A stretch of 21,663 nucleotides of DNA from positions 1 to 21,663 of the forward strand of contig CBCYMI010000004.1 in NCBI GenBank assembly GCA_965183855.1, read 5' to 3'. The position numbers and the translations under genes were made by a program. Below, piece by piece: positions 1-8,157 of the stretch. The stretch comes from CBCYMI01 sp965183855. Its GTDB lineage: Bacteria > Pseudomonadota > Alphaproteobacteria > Caulobacterales > Maricaulaceae. The notes under the pieces are model-generated. The model did not search any database, was not told the origin of the DNA, and saw only the letters and a program-made list of their open reading frames with translations. Numbering within the stretch: position 1 is the stretch's first letter; each line of letters starts with the position of its first letter.

Positions 1-506
1 TTTTTCCAAGAGATTTTTCCTTGTAAATGATCTATGATTTCTATGCTCTCATTCTCTGGAACTTTTATTCTAATGGTGTATGAATCCTGTTTTTGATGAA
101 ACTTGCCATACTCGGAATCACGCCATGGAGACCTGAATGCTCGTCCTTCAGAAAATGCTTGTTTGCGAAGTGCTTTTATCTCTTCCAGACTTGCATAACA
201 TTTATAAGCCATATTTTTTTCAATCAGAGATTGAACAATTTCTTTATGACGTTTAAAGCGATGCGATTGAAAAACAACATCCTCATCCCAATGAATCCCT
301 AACCAATCAAGTCCTGTTAGAATTGCATGAACTGCTTGTTGAGTTGAGCGCTTTTTATCTGTATCTTCAATTCGTAATAAAAATTTCCCATGATATTTTC
401 GAGCATATAGCCAATTAAATAATGCTGTTCTTGCTGCTCCTATATGTAAATAACCCGTTGGAGAAGGAGCAAAACGCGTAATAATAGAAGTCTTGGAAAT
501 AGCCAT
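1..506 (-). CDS. gltX: Glutamyl-tRNA synthetase, N-terminal part (runs off the window start)
   Basis: Charges tRNA-Glu (and possibly tRNA-Gln) with glutamate in the cytoplasm. Reading the minus strand from the ATG at 506 gives an open frame of 168 codons to the window edge. It begins MAISKTSIITRFAPSPTGYL and continues with HIGAARTALFNW, the class I synthetase HIGH-type ATP-binding signature of GluRS. LLRIEDTDKKRS and LTGLDWLGIHWDED follow, both typical of the GluRS catalytic fold. The KMSKS loop and anticodon-binding domain lie outside the window. A Shine-Dalgarno AGGA sits about 6 bases before the ATG. The gene is divergent from comEC across a gap of about 140 bases. GluRS versus the short GluQ paralogue cannot be separated absolutely on this fragment, but the sequence through residue 168 follows GluRS. 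Confidence 0.93.
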   Translation of the reverse strand, partial: MAISKTSIITRFAPSPTGYLHIGAARTALFNWLYARKYHGKFLLRIEDTDKKRSTQQAVHAILTGLDWLGIHWDEDVVFQSHRFKRHKEIVQSLIEKNMAYKCYASLEEIKALRKQAFSEGRAFRSPWRDSEYGKFHQKQDSYTIRIKVPENESIEIIDHLQGKISWK

Positions 507-595
507 AATTATCCTGAGGTTTCTTGTGTTTAAAGTGAATGTTTAGAGATTTCTAACATGTTTGAAATTAAACTACCAGATCGTAAATTATTAAA

Positions 596-625
596 TTGAT
601 TAAGCATAAAATTAAATGCTAAACT
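596..625 (+). promoter_or_regulatory. Candidate promoter for comEC
   Basis: TTGATT at 596-601 and TAAACT at 620-625 are separated by 18 bases, matching a sigma-70-like -35/-10 pair moderately well. A start site near 632 would leave a short leader carrying AAGG ahead of the comEC ATG at 648. The gap is AT-rich, so chance matches are possible. Confidence 0.35.
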
Positions 626-647
626 GGTTTACAAAAAGGTAAATTAT

Positions 648-2711
648 ATGTCAATTTTAGAGGGAATAAAAAACTGGTATATTGTTTTTTTTGCAATTGG
701 CATTGGCTGTTTTTTACTTTATCCTAATTTTTTTAATTCTCATTTTCAATTTATTGTTCTAATCCTTTTTTTCAATACAGTTCTTTTAGCTTTTTTCTAT
801 AAAAATCATTTGGTCTTTATTTGTTTTTTAATGCTTGGGTTTAGTTTTACTGCGGGCATGTTGAGAGCTTTTATCAGACATAAGCAGGTTGAGCATGTTA
901 TCTTAACTTCCCAGCAAAAATTCTGTCATGTTAGAGGATGGATTGAAAAACAAGATGCAAGACAAAAACGAAAAAAACTGATTATTCGAGTAAAACAAGC
1001 TTGTCGTTTGAAAAACCCTCCCTATAGAATTCGTATTTCATCAAGCATGGCTGTAAATGCACAAGCTGGAGATGGTGTTAAGTTTAATGCTGTTTTGCGG
1101 GCGCCTCCAGAACAAATTGCTCCTGAAACTTATAATATAAAGCGAACCGCTTATTATAAGAAAATTGGTGCTTATGGCTTTGCCGTTTCAAATCTTGACC
1201 CTGTCTCTGTAAAAAGCAATCACATTATAGAATCTTTTGAAAGAAAAATTATCAGATTAAGAAGACAAATTGAACAAAAAATTAATCTGAATTTAAATCA
1301 ACCTATCAAAGGGTTAATCTCCGCCTTGCTTGTTGGCAATAAAACAGGGGTTGATCTTCAGACAAGAAAAGACTTTCAAATTGCTGGACTTGCTCATTTA
1401 TTGGCAATTTCTGGATTGCATATGGGGTTAATTGCAGGAGGGTGCTTTTTCTTTTTAAGAGGGTTTTTTGCGCTTTTTGTCTATTTTTCTAATCGTTATG
1501 ATGTTAGAAAACCAGCTGGTTTTTTAGCTATTTTGGTCACAATTTTCTATTTATTAATCTCTGGCGCCTCTGTTTCTACTCAAAGAGCTGCCATTATGGC
1601 AATTACTGCTTTTTTAGCTATTTTATTTGATCGTCAAGTTTTTTCATTAAGATCTGTGATGATTGCTTTTTTTATCATTTTGCTATTAAGACCTGAAAGT
1701 TTGTTTGAAGCAGGCTTTCAAATGTCTTTTGCAGCCGTCATTGCACTGATTGCTTTTTATGAATATAGAAAACGAAAACATCAGATGGATTATATACAGT
1801 TTGAAGCCTATCCTTATTTTATAAAATATCCTTTAAAAATTTTACGGTATGGATATTTTTTAATGTTAACCAGCTTGATTGCAGGGGGAGCAACGAGTTT
1901 TATTGCTGCATTTCATTTTCATAAAATAGTGAGTTATGGCTTAATCAGTAATCTTTTAGTTTTGCCTATCTTTACCTTTATTACAATGCCTTGTGGTATT
2001 TTTGTCTTTATCTTTCTGCCTTTTGGAATAGAAGCTATTCCATTAATGATTATGGAACTCTCACTAGAGAATATTCTTTGGATTATACAGAAAATAACGC
2101 ATTTACCTTATGCTTCTATTGATATCAAAATGATTCCATTTTCTGTTTTTATCTTATATATTTTTGGCTTTTTATGCTTGTGTATCGGACCTGTTTATCG
2201 AATAAGAATAACAGGAACTCTCTTTATGCTGACAGGATTTTTATTATGGATCGGAAGTAAACCTCCAGATTTTTGGATGGGTCAAAAAGGAGCGATGGCA
2301 GTTAAAGATTCGCACGCCAAACAAATCTATCTTGTTCAGGTAAGTTCTAGAAATTTTGGCGTTCGCGTTTTTTCTGGATTAAGTCAGTCCAACTCCTATC
2401 GAAAACACAAATTAATTAAAGCCAAAAATTGTAATGAGAGCTATTGTATGCTTTCAATTCAACAGCATTCAATTTTATACGTACGAAACCCTATTGAAAA
2501 AATTTGTAATCGGGCTTATTTAATCATAGCCAGTCATCAAGAACAGATAAATTCTTCTGATTTAAAAGCATGTCGATCAAAAATTATCTTGCAATCTGAA
2601 TTACAAAAAAAAGGAAATTGTTTGGTCTGGTTAAATGGCAGATATGTTTTTAATCAAACAAAGCCTGTTTATATAAAATGTAGTGGATCTTATTTGAAGG
2701 CAAAGTCATAG
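648..2711 (+). CDS. comEC: ComEC/Rec2-family membrane channel protein
   Basis: Polytopic inner-membrane protein of the ComEC/Rec2 family, which moves single-stranded DNA across the cytoplasmic membrane during natural transformation. The 687-residue product has N-terminal membrane segments (about residues 10-75). A soluble DUF4131-like part follows (about 80-190), then the competence domain with many membrane helices (about 215-540). Its hallmark HLLAISGLHMGLIAG lies at residues 250-264. The C-terminal part (about 545-687) is soluble and shows no HXHXDH metallo-beta-lactamase motif, as is usual for the shorter alphaproteobacterial form. The start has a modest AAGG site. The gene lies beside lexA and gltX, the usual alphaproteobacterial order, and converges on lexA over 112 bases with no clear terminator. 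The frame is intact. Actual competence cannot be inferred, because no other com genes are in view. Confidence 0.9.
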   Translation: MSILEGIKNWYIVFFAIGIGCFLLYPNFFNSHFQFIVLILFFNTVLLAFFYKNHLVFICFLMLGFSFTAGMLRAFIRHKQVEHVILTSQQKFCHVRGWIEKQDARQKRKKLIIRVKQACRLKNPPYRIRISSSMAVNAQAGDGVKFNAVLRAPPEQIAPETYNIKRTAYYKKIGAYGFAVSNLDPVSVKSNHIIESFERKIIRLRRQIEQKINLNLNQPIKGLISALLVGNKTGVDLQTRKDFQIAGLAHLLAISGLHMGLIAGGCFFFLRGFFALFVYFSNRYDVRKPAGFLAILVTIFYLLISGASVSTQRAAIMAITAFLAILFDRQVFSLRSVMIAFFIILLLRPESLFEAGFQMSFAAVIALIAFYEYRKRKHQMDYIQFEAYPYFIKYPLKILRYGYFLMLTSLIAGGATSFIAAFHFHKIVSYGLISNLLVLPIFTFITMPCGIFVFIFLPFGIEAIPLMIMELSLENILWIIQKITHLPYASIDIKMIPFSVFILYIFGFLCLCIGPVYRIRITGTLFMLTGFLLWIGSKPPDFWMGQKGAMAVKDSHAKQIYLVQVSSRNFGVRVFSGLSQSNSYRKHKLIKAKNCNESYCMLSIQQHSILYVRNPIEKICNRAYLIIASHQEQINSSDLKACRSKIILQSELQKKGNCLVWLNGRYVFNQTKPVYIKCSGSYLKAKS

Positions 2712-2823
2712 AGAATAGATATTTCTTTTAGACAAAGTCCAAATCAGCGTACAAAAAGGAGAGGAACAAGATAGGTTGGTGATATAAACAAAACAGCGCT
2801 GGATTAAGGGAAAAGGTCAGGAG

Positions 2824-3525
2824 CTAATATTGTCTGTATAATCCAATTAACTTCCCTTGTATCGTAATTCTTTCATAAGGAAATAAGCGTGTTTGATAGT
2901 CTGGATTGGCAGCTTTGAGCGCAATTCTATCTCCTTTTTGATAAAAATATTTCAAGCTGGCTTCTGTCTGATCTATTAAAGCAACAATAATTTCTCCTGA
3001 ATGGGCTGTAGAGCAGGGTTTGATAATAACAATATCATCTTCTAAAATACCAGCATTAATCATTGAATCGCCTTTAATTTTCAAAGCATAGGCATCTTCA
3101 GATATAGAAAGACCAGATGGGACAGTAATTCGATCCAGTTCATCTTGGATTGCCTCTATTGGAACACCTGCGGCAATATATCCTAGAACGGGGATTTCAA
3201 TCATGGAAGAATGGGAGGCAGGAGAAGTATGAAGCGCTTCTGGTTTAGAAGCTGATATCAGAGCATTTCTAGAAATAGATGCGTGTTCTGTTTGATCTTC
3301 CAAGGTTTGATGAATTGGTAATTTTATAATTTCTACAGCGCGTGCCTTATTAGAAAGCCGTTTAATATAGCCTCTTTCTTCTAGCCCTTGAATGATTCTA
3401 TGAATTCCAGATTTTGAAGATAATCCAATTGCATTTTTCATTTCTTCATAGGAAGGAGAAACCCCTCGCTTTGAAATTTGATGGTGAATATAATATAAAA
3501 GCTGATTTTGTCTATGTGTTAACAT
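2824..3525 (-). CDS. lexA: LexA repressor (SOS regulator)
   Basis: Transcriptional repressor of the SOS response that self-cleaves when RecA filaments form. Numbered from the ATG at 3525 (233 aa), the N-terminal winged-helix domain begins MLTHRQNQLLYYI and contains the recognition-helix stretch SSKSGIHRIIQGLEERGYI. The autocleavage site is Ala119-Gly120 within LGYIAAGVP. The catalytic dyad is Ser154 (GDSMI) and Lys192 (SLKYF). Start choice: family members begin at this MLT(R/H)xQ, preceded here by GAGAG. An in-frame ATG at 3582 would add 19 residues (252 aa) and has a better-placed AGGA; no homology is recognised in that extension, so the shorter start is preferred with moderate certainty. 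An SOS box and promoter lie just upstream, so autorepression is expected. Confidence 0.92.
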   Translation of the reverse strand: MLTHRQNQLLYYIHHQISKRGVSPSYEEMKNAIGLSSKSGIHRIIQGLEERGYIKRLSNKARAVEIIKLPIHQTLEDQTEHASISRNALISASKPEALHTSPASHSSMIEIPVLGYIAAGVPIEAIQDELDRITVPSGLSISEDAYALKIKGDSMINAGILEDDIVIIKPCSTAHSGEIIVALIDQTEASLKYFYQKGDRIALKAANPDYQTRLFPYERITIQGKLIGLYRQY

Positions 3526-3597
3526 AAAATCTCTCTGATATGCTTTCCTAATAAAATCTGATAATAAATCAGTTAAACCCATTCAATTTCCTATAAT

Positions 3598-3612
3598 GTT
3601 CTTTAATTGTTC
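3598..3612 (-). promoter_or_regulatory. LexA-binding SOS box of lexA
   Basis: The plus strand reads GTTC, seven bases, GTTC (on the lexA strand GAAC-AATTAAA-GAAC). This is an exact match to the direct-repeat operator known for alphaproteobacterial LexA. It overlaps the candidate -10 region of lexA, the position expected for autorepression. Confidence 0.85.
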
Positions 3613-3628
3613 TTTTCTTATAAGTCAA
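3600..3628 (-). promoter_or_regulatory. Candidate lexA promoter overlapping the SOS box
   Basis: On the minus strand a near-consensus -35 TTGACT (3628-3623) is followed after 17 bases by a weak -10 TAAAGA (3605-3600) that lies inside the SOS box. A start site near 3593 would give a very short leader for the ATG at 3582 and about 68 bases for the ATG at 3525. Confidence 0.5.
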
Positions 3629-3640
3629 TAGATCTTCTGT

Positions 3641-3661
3641 AAAACAGGGGAGGTCTGTTTT
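3641..3661 (-). terminator. Weak hairpin downstream of the trpG/ppiD unit
   Basis: AAAACAG (3641-3647) and CTGTTTT (3655-3661) form a perfect 7-bp stem around a 7-base loop. The hairpin lies between the end of the amidotransferase gene and the lexA promoter. It could end transcription coming from the ppiD side, but the stem has only two G-C pairs and the T run on that strand is just four bases. Confidence 0.35.
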
Positions 3662-3825
3662 TTATAAGAAGGTTGTATTAGATTCTTTTGGAGAGATTCA
3701 TCTATCAAATAGCCTGCAAGGGAATTAATGACCATTGAGATTTATGCTGAAAGGATTAAATATCTTTAATGGCTTTGTTTTGGAATCTCCAGATTATTCG
3801 AGGGTTCTTTTGGATTTTTATCGAT

Positions 3826-4389
3826 TTAAAGAGAAAGGAAATTCTTAATTAACTCTATCCCATATTCTGTCATAATAGATTCTGGATGAAATTGAACACC
3901 ATAAACAGGTTTTGTTGTATGCTGTAGAGCCATGATTTCATTCTCTTTTGTTTTAGCTGTAATTTCAAGACAATCAGGAAAGCATTCACTAGTTACGGCA
4001 AGACTATGGTATCGAGTTGCCCGAAACGGATTGGGCATGTTTTTAAAAATATTGGATGAATTATGATGAATGAGAGAGGTTTTTCCATGAAGACATTGTT
4101 TTGCTTTTGTTATTTTTCCAGCATAGCCATAAGCAATCATTTGATGCCCAAGACAAATACCAAGAAGCGGGATGGAATCTGGTAGGTTTTGAATAATTTC
4201 TATCCCGAGAGGGTGGTCTTCTGGTCTTTTAGGACCAGGAGACAGGATAATGGATTCTGGCTTTAAATCAAGAATTCCAGGAAAATCTATTTGGTCATTT
4301 CGTATCAGATAATATTCATGTCCTAATAAATCAACATAGGATGCAATTGTATAAACAAAGCTATCATAATTATCTATGAGTAAAATCAT
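3826..4389 (-). CDS. pabA: Glutamine amidotransferase, TrpG/PabA type (anthranilate or aminodeoxychorismate synthase component II)
   Basis: Class I glutamine amidotransferase that supplies ammonia to a chorismate-using partner: PabB for folate or TrpE for tryptophan. The 187-residue length is normal. It begins MILLIDNYDSF, has the oxyanion-region SPGP, the nucleophile Cys79 in GICLGHQ, and the His168/Glu170 pair in VQFHPES, so the catalytic triad is complete. It starts 9 bases after the ppiD stop with no strong ribosome-binding site, suggesting translational coupling. In relatives trpE, trpD and trpC flank this gene; none is present. Many bacteria share one subunit between both pathways, and the loss of the trp neighbours makes the folate (PabA) role the likelier one. 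That assignment is inference; trpG would be an equally valid family name. Confidence 0.88.
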   Translation of the reverse strand: MILLIDNYDSFVYTIASYVDLLGHEYYLIRNDQIDFPGILDLKPESIILSPGPKRPEDHPLGIEIIQNLPDSIPLLGICLGHQMIAYGYAGKITKAKQCLHGKTSLIHHNSSNIFKNMPNPFRATRYHSLAVTSECFPDCLEITAKTKENEIMALQHTTKPVYGVQFHPESIMTEYGIELIKNFLSL

Positions 4390-4398
4390 TATACACGT

Positions 4399-6297
4399 CT
4401 ATTGAAGAGACTCATTCTTTCCTAATATCAGATCCTTAGCTTTATCATAATTGACATATATTTTCATTTGTTTTTGTAATGCTTGCGCCATTGATTGAGT
4501 TATATCTTCTTGCAAGCTATTTGATAGATTTTGTTTGATTTGTTCCTTATAAGGGCTGATTTTATCTTGATTTTCTTCGATTGAAACAAGATTTGCAATC
4601 ATCATTCCAGCCTGATTTTTTGTATACCCAGAAGCGATTCCACCAATAGAGAGGTTAAAGATTTTACTTCTTAAATCCACTCCTATTTTTTCAGTTGGAG
4701 CCAATCTTGATAAAAGAATAGTATCGATGGGCTGATTAATATTTTGTGCAATTTCCTCAAGTGATTTTCCATCCTCTTTAATCTCTGTTTTTAAGGTTTC
4801 TATATAAGTATTTAATCGTTTTACTTTTTCACTGTTAATCCAATTTTTTATCGCTTGATCTTTAATTTCATCAAAGGGTTTAAGTTTAGCTGGCGTAATT
4901 GAATCCAATCTTAAAATATAATATCCGCCTGATTTGTCTTCTAGAGTTTCCGTTTCAAAATTAATACTTTTTTGTTCAAAAAGTGTTTTTAGAATTTCTG
5001 GATAGGTTGATAAAATATAAGATGTATCTCCATTTTTATATTTTCCATTTGCATCAACATCGGAATAGGAAGAAAGAGAGAGGTTTGCCATTTTTACGGC
5101 TTGTTCTAACCCTTGTCCGCTATCTCTTGCATTTTCTAAAATAGCAAGTTGTTCTTCAAGTTTTGCAAGTGCTTTTTCATGGATTAGTTCTTTTTTAAGT
5201 TTTTCTTTTACCTGCTCATATGAGATATTCTTTTCTGGAAAAACATCTGTAAGATTATAGACAAACCATCCTAATTCAGTTTTAACACGGGCAATCTTTC
5301 CTTTTTTCTCTTGAAAAATTTGTTTTGCAAGCTCTAAATCGATCAGTTTTTCAGGTGTGATTTTTTCATGTGTTACAGGTTTTGGCAGTCCAAGTGCATC
5401 ACTCAAAATATCTGGGCTTTTACCCTTTTCTAATTGTGTTTTAATATGCTCTGCCTGTTTTTGATCTTTTGCTTCAAGCACGATAACAGATCGCATTTCA
5501 GGAGAATAATAGACTGTTTTTTTTCTAAGTTTATATTCTTTTTTTGCTTCTTCCTCTGTGATTTTAATATCAGGAGCAAAATCACTTTCTTGAAGATGTA
5601 TCATCGTAAAACTACGAAATTCGGGAGATAAATACCGTGTTTCATTTTGTTTAATATAGGATTTAAGAACTTCCATTATTGGTGCTTCTGGCTGTTTAAT
5701 AATGGTTTCAGGCAGGCTGATTGCTTTGACCGTTCGTTCTTCTGCAAAAAATCCCAATTCCAGATCATAAATGCTAGTTGGAGTAGAAATAGATGTTGCG
5801 ATTGCAGAATTTAATTGTTGTAAAACTAAATCCTGTGTGATTAATTTTTCAAATTTTTTTGGTTCCATCTGAGCTTGAATGAGAACTTCCTTATATTTTT
5901 TTATATCAAATTTATTTTTTATATAATCTTTAAAAACATCCATTTCTTCGATTGTTTCCCTGACTTTTTCTGGGCTGGCTTTAAGTCCAATTTTATCAGA
6001 TAATGCTTGCATTTCAGCTCGAAAAATCAGTGAATCAAGAATATTCTTATAAAGTCCAGTTTGAATTAACATTTCATTGGTTAAACTTTGTCCTTGTTGT
6101 TGATAATTGAGTTTAAGCCGTTCAATGGAGTTAAGATATTCTTGTGCTGTGATTTTGGTATTTTCTATTTTGGCAAGATAATTGCTTTGTCCAGGTCTAA
6201 AAATATCTCCAACTCCCCATAGCGTAAAGCTTAAAATGAGTAATATAAAAAAGACAGAAGTGATAATTGTTGTAAGTATCTTTTTCAAACTGGGCAT
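4399..6297 (-). CDS. ppiD: PpiD-like membrane-anchored periplasmic chaperone (SurA_N/parvulin family)
   Basis: Inner-membrane-anchored chaperone facing the periplasm, which in other bacteria helps proteins leaving the SecYEG translocon to fold. The 632-residue product has a short cytoplasmic N-terminus (MPSLKKILTT). A single membrane anchor follows at about residues 9-29, ending SFTLWGVGDIFRPG, a typical PpiD start. Then come a SurA_N-like helical region (about 35-180), a divergent parvulin-like rotamase region (about 225-385, with ELGWFVYNLTDVFPE near its end) and a helical C-terminal part. Parvulin catalytic residues are not obvious, so chaperone rather than isomerase activity is the safer guess. 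The gene is divergent from tpiA. A perfect -35-like TTGACA is visible on the minus strand at 6367-6362, but no good -10 follows it. The amidotransferase gene lies 9 bases downstream. Confidence 0.85.
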   Translation of the reverse strand: MPSLKKILTTIITSVFFILLILSFTLWGVGDIFRPGQSNYLAKIENTKITAQEYLNSIERLKLNYQQQGQSLTNEMLIQTGLYKNILDSLIFRAEMQALSDKIGLKASPEKVRETIEEMDVFKDYIKNKFDIKKYKEVLIQAQMEPKKFEKLITQDLVLQQLNSAIATSISTPTSIYDLELGFFAEERTVKAISLPETIIKQPEAPIMEVLKSYIKQNETRYLSPEFRSFTMIHLQESDFAPDIKITEEEAKKEYKLRKKTVYYSPEMRSVIVLEAKDQKQAEHIKTQLEKGKSPDILSDALGLPKPVTHEKITPEKLIDLELAKQIFQEKKGKIARVKTELGWFVYNLTDVFPEKNISYEQVKEKLKKELIHEKALAKLEEQLAILENARDSGQGLEQAVKMANLSLSSYSDVDANGKYKNGDTSYILSTYPEILKTLFEQKSINFETETLEDKSGGYYILRLDSITPAKLKPFDEIKDQAIKNWINSEKVKRLNTYIETLKTEIKEDGKSLEEIAQNINQPIDTILLSRLAPTEKIGVDLRSKIFNLSIGGIASGYTKNQAGMMIANLVSIEENQDKISPYKEQIKQNLSNSLQEDITQSMAQALQKQMKIYVNYDKAKDLILGKNESLQ

Positions 6298-6494
6298 TTT
6301 ATACGATCCTAATTTATTAAATTAAATACAAGCTCTCTTTCGAAACGGATTGAGCCAAATATGTCAAGCCCTTTAAACATAATTTAAAAAGAAAGGTTTG
6401 TACATATTGATTATAGATGCTTTCTTTTTTTTACCAATATTCTATGATAACAGAAAATATAAACTTACCAAATAATAGATATTCAGGAAATAAT

Positions 6495-7289
6495 ATGAAT
6501 AAATATATCATTGCAAACTGGAAAATGAATGGATTAAGAGGGTGGAAAAATAGAATTGAGAACGTGTTAGAATCTGACATAATCAAATTGAAATCTGAGA
6601 ATATTTCTCCCATTCTTTGTCCTCCAGCAACCCTGATTTCATATTTTGCATCTTTTATTAATCAATCTTTTATTCAGTTGGGCGCTCAAGATTGTCATAC
6701 AGAATCCCGCGGTGCCTATACGGGGGATTTAAGTGCCGAAATGTTAAAAGATTCAGGTGCTAACTATGTTATTATCGGGCATTCTGAGCGAAGATCTGGA
6801 CATTTTGAAACGGATGAAATGATTTCTAAGAAAATAAGATCTGCTTTATCATTTGGATTAACACCGATTTTATGTGTTGGAGAAGAATGGCAGCATAAGG
6901 AACAGGGCAATTCTGTTCAAAAAGTGATTGGTCAGCTAGATCAGGATTTGGTACATATTCAGGGTGAAAATCAGGATTTGGAAAGAAAATTGATCATTGC
7001 TTATGAACCCGTTTGGGCGATTGGAAGTGGAAAAATACCAAAAAACAATGAAATTCAAAACATGCATTTGGCTATTCGTAAAAATCTGATCAATTTATTT
7101 GGCAAACAGAGTGGAAAAAGTATTCCAATCCTTTATGGAGGCTCTGTAAATTCAGAGAATGCTAAAGAAATTTTTGGAATTCCAGAAGTTGAAGGAGGGC
7201 TAATTGGAGGTGCAAGTTTACAGATGGAGTCATTTTTATCGATCGTAAAAGCACTTCAAGATGAGTCTATAATCAAATCTATTACTTAA
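6495..7289 (+). CDS. tpiA: Triose-phosphate isomerase
   Basis: Interconverts dihydroxyacetone phosphate and glyceraldehyde 3-phosphate in glycolysis/gluconeogenesis. From the ATG at 6495 the product is 264 residues, close to the usual 250. Catalytic residues are all present: Lys10 (ANWKMNG), His96 (IIGHSERR) and Glu171 (AYEPVWAIGSG). The phosphate-binding YGGSVN and GGLIGGASL motifs are near the C-terminus. Start choice: an upstream in-frame ATG at 6417 would add 26 residues unlike the family, whereas 6495 is preceded by AGGA at ideal spacing and yields the canonical MNKYIIANWKMNG. A DUF924 gene follows after 10 bases, so the two are probably co-transcribed. Confidence 0.95.
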   Translation: MNKYIIANWKMNGLRGWKNRIENVLESDIIKLKSENISPILCPPATLISYFASFINQSFIQLGAQDCHTESRGAYTGDLSAEMLKDSGANYVIIGHSERRSGHFETDEMISKKIRSALSFGLTPILCVGEEWQHKEQGNSVQKVIGQLDQDLVHIQGENQDLERKLIIAYEPVWAIGSGKIPKNNEIQNMHLAIRKNLINLFGKQSGKSIPILYGGSVNSENAKEIFGIPEVEGGLIGGASLQMESFLSIVKALQDESIIKSIT

Positions 7290-7299
7290 AGGAAATAAA

Positions 7300-7848
7300 A
7301 TGGGTTGTCAGGATATTAATTTAATTCTTGATTTTTGGTTTAAAAAAGCTTCTTCTAAAAACTGGTATTCTAAAAATAAAAGCTTTGATCAAACATTAAT
7401 TAAAAACTGGTCTCATTATTATCAATCTTCTCTTAAGGGAGAATTTCAGGATTGGAAACAGACGGCAAAAGGTCGGCTTGCTCTTTGTTTATTATGGGAT
7501 CAATTTCCGAGAAATGCGTTTAGAGGAGCGCCTCAAGCTTTTATTACAGATTCTTTAGCTCTTTTAAATACAAAAGAAGCGATTTTAGAAAAACAGGATT
7601 TGGAATTGGAAGAAGATCAAAGAAAGTTTTTATATCTGCCTTTTATGCATTCAGAAAATATAGAAGATCAGGCAAATTCTGTTTTATTATTTCAAGCGTT
7701 TGATCAAGAAACACTAGAATTTGCGGTTTTGCATGCCAAAATTATTAACCAGTTTGGACGGTTTCCAAGAAGAAATCAGGCTTTGGGGCGCATAACCTGT
7801 AAGAAAGAACATGTCTTTTTAAATTCTGAGAAAGGAAATTTGTTTTAA
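7300..7848 (+). CDS. DUF924 family protein, function unknown
   Basis: A 182-residue cytoplasmic protein of the DUF924 family, an all-helical, TPR-like fold with no established biochemical role. Family signatures are the N-terminal ILDFWF, the central LLWDQFPRNAFRG (about residues 64-76), and YLPFMHSE near residue 110. The C-terminal FPRRNQALGR is also typical. The length is normal and the start is well supported by AGGA before the ATG. It lies 10 bases behind tpiA and is probably translated from the same message. A weak AT-rich hairpin lies about 70 bases downstream. The neighbours do not explain its job. Confidence 0.85.
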   Translation: MGCQDINLILDFWFKKASSKNWYSKNKSFDQTLIKNWSHYYQSSLKGEFQDWKQTAKGRLALCLLWDQFPRNAFRGAPQAFITDSLALLNTKEAILEKQDLELEEDQRKFLYLPFMHSENIEDQANSVLLFQAFDQETLEFAVLHAKIINQFGRFPRRNQALGRITCKKEHVFLNSEKGNLF

Positions 7849-8157
7849 AAGCATGATCTTTGGGTTTGTTTTAAGCGTTTGGATTTAAAAAAGATAAGAA
7901 GCTTTATGATTTTATCAATAAACTTCATAAGTTTATTTGCAAAATAAATAGTTTGATATATAAAGCCTAATTGTAAAATTGAATGTGTTTGTCTATCCTG
8001 AGATAGGAATTATCGACATAAAACATATATGATTAGCATGAAGAATATATTAGATATTGAATAATTTAAATTTTGTTTTTCAGGATGGTTTTTTAAACAG
8101 CTTGCTTTTCTGATGAAATAGAATAAACACGTATTCAAAAGAAGTGGATATGGTATT
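7849..8157 (+). other. 309-base gap between the DUF924 gene and secG
   Basis: No reading frame, tRNA-like T-arm or repeat family was seen here. The only structure noted is the AT-rich hairpin at 7917-7937. The rest is AT-rich, and presumably contains the secG promoter, which I could not place with confidence. Confidence 0.5.
7917..7937 (+). terminator. AT-rich hairpin after the tpiA-DUF924 pair
   Basis: AATAAACTT (7917-7925) and AAGTTTATT (7929-7937) form a perfect 9-bp inverted repeat around the loop CAT. It could act as a weak terminator, but there are only two G-C pairs and no long T tract. Confidence 0.35.

Noticed and set aside
93..302. Short plus-strand frame at the window start
   Set aside because: It lies entirely on the opposite strand of the clearly homologous gltX fragment and has no recognisable protein content.
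648..2711. ComEC as evidence of a novel DNA-uptake or defence system
   Set aside because: It is an ordinary alphaproteobacterial ComEC in its usual place beside lexA and gltX, with no unusual fused domain or neighbouring competence or defence genes.
6417..6494. Upstream in-frame extension of tpiA
   Set aside because: It adds 26 residues not found in the family, and the ATG at 6495 has an ideally placed AGGA and gives the canonical N-terminus.
7849..8157. tRNA or small RNA in the gap before secG
   Set aside because: No T-arm consensus, cloverleaf pairing or strong terminator was found; only an AT-rich hairpin.
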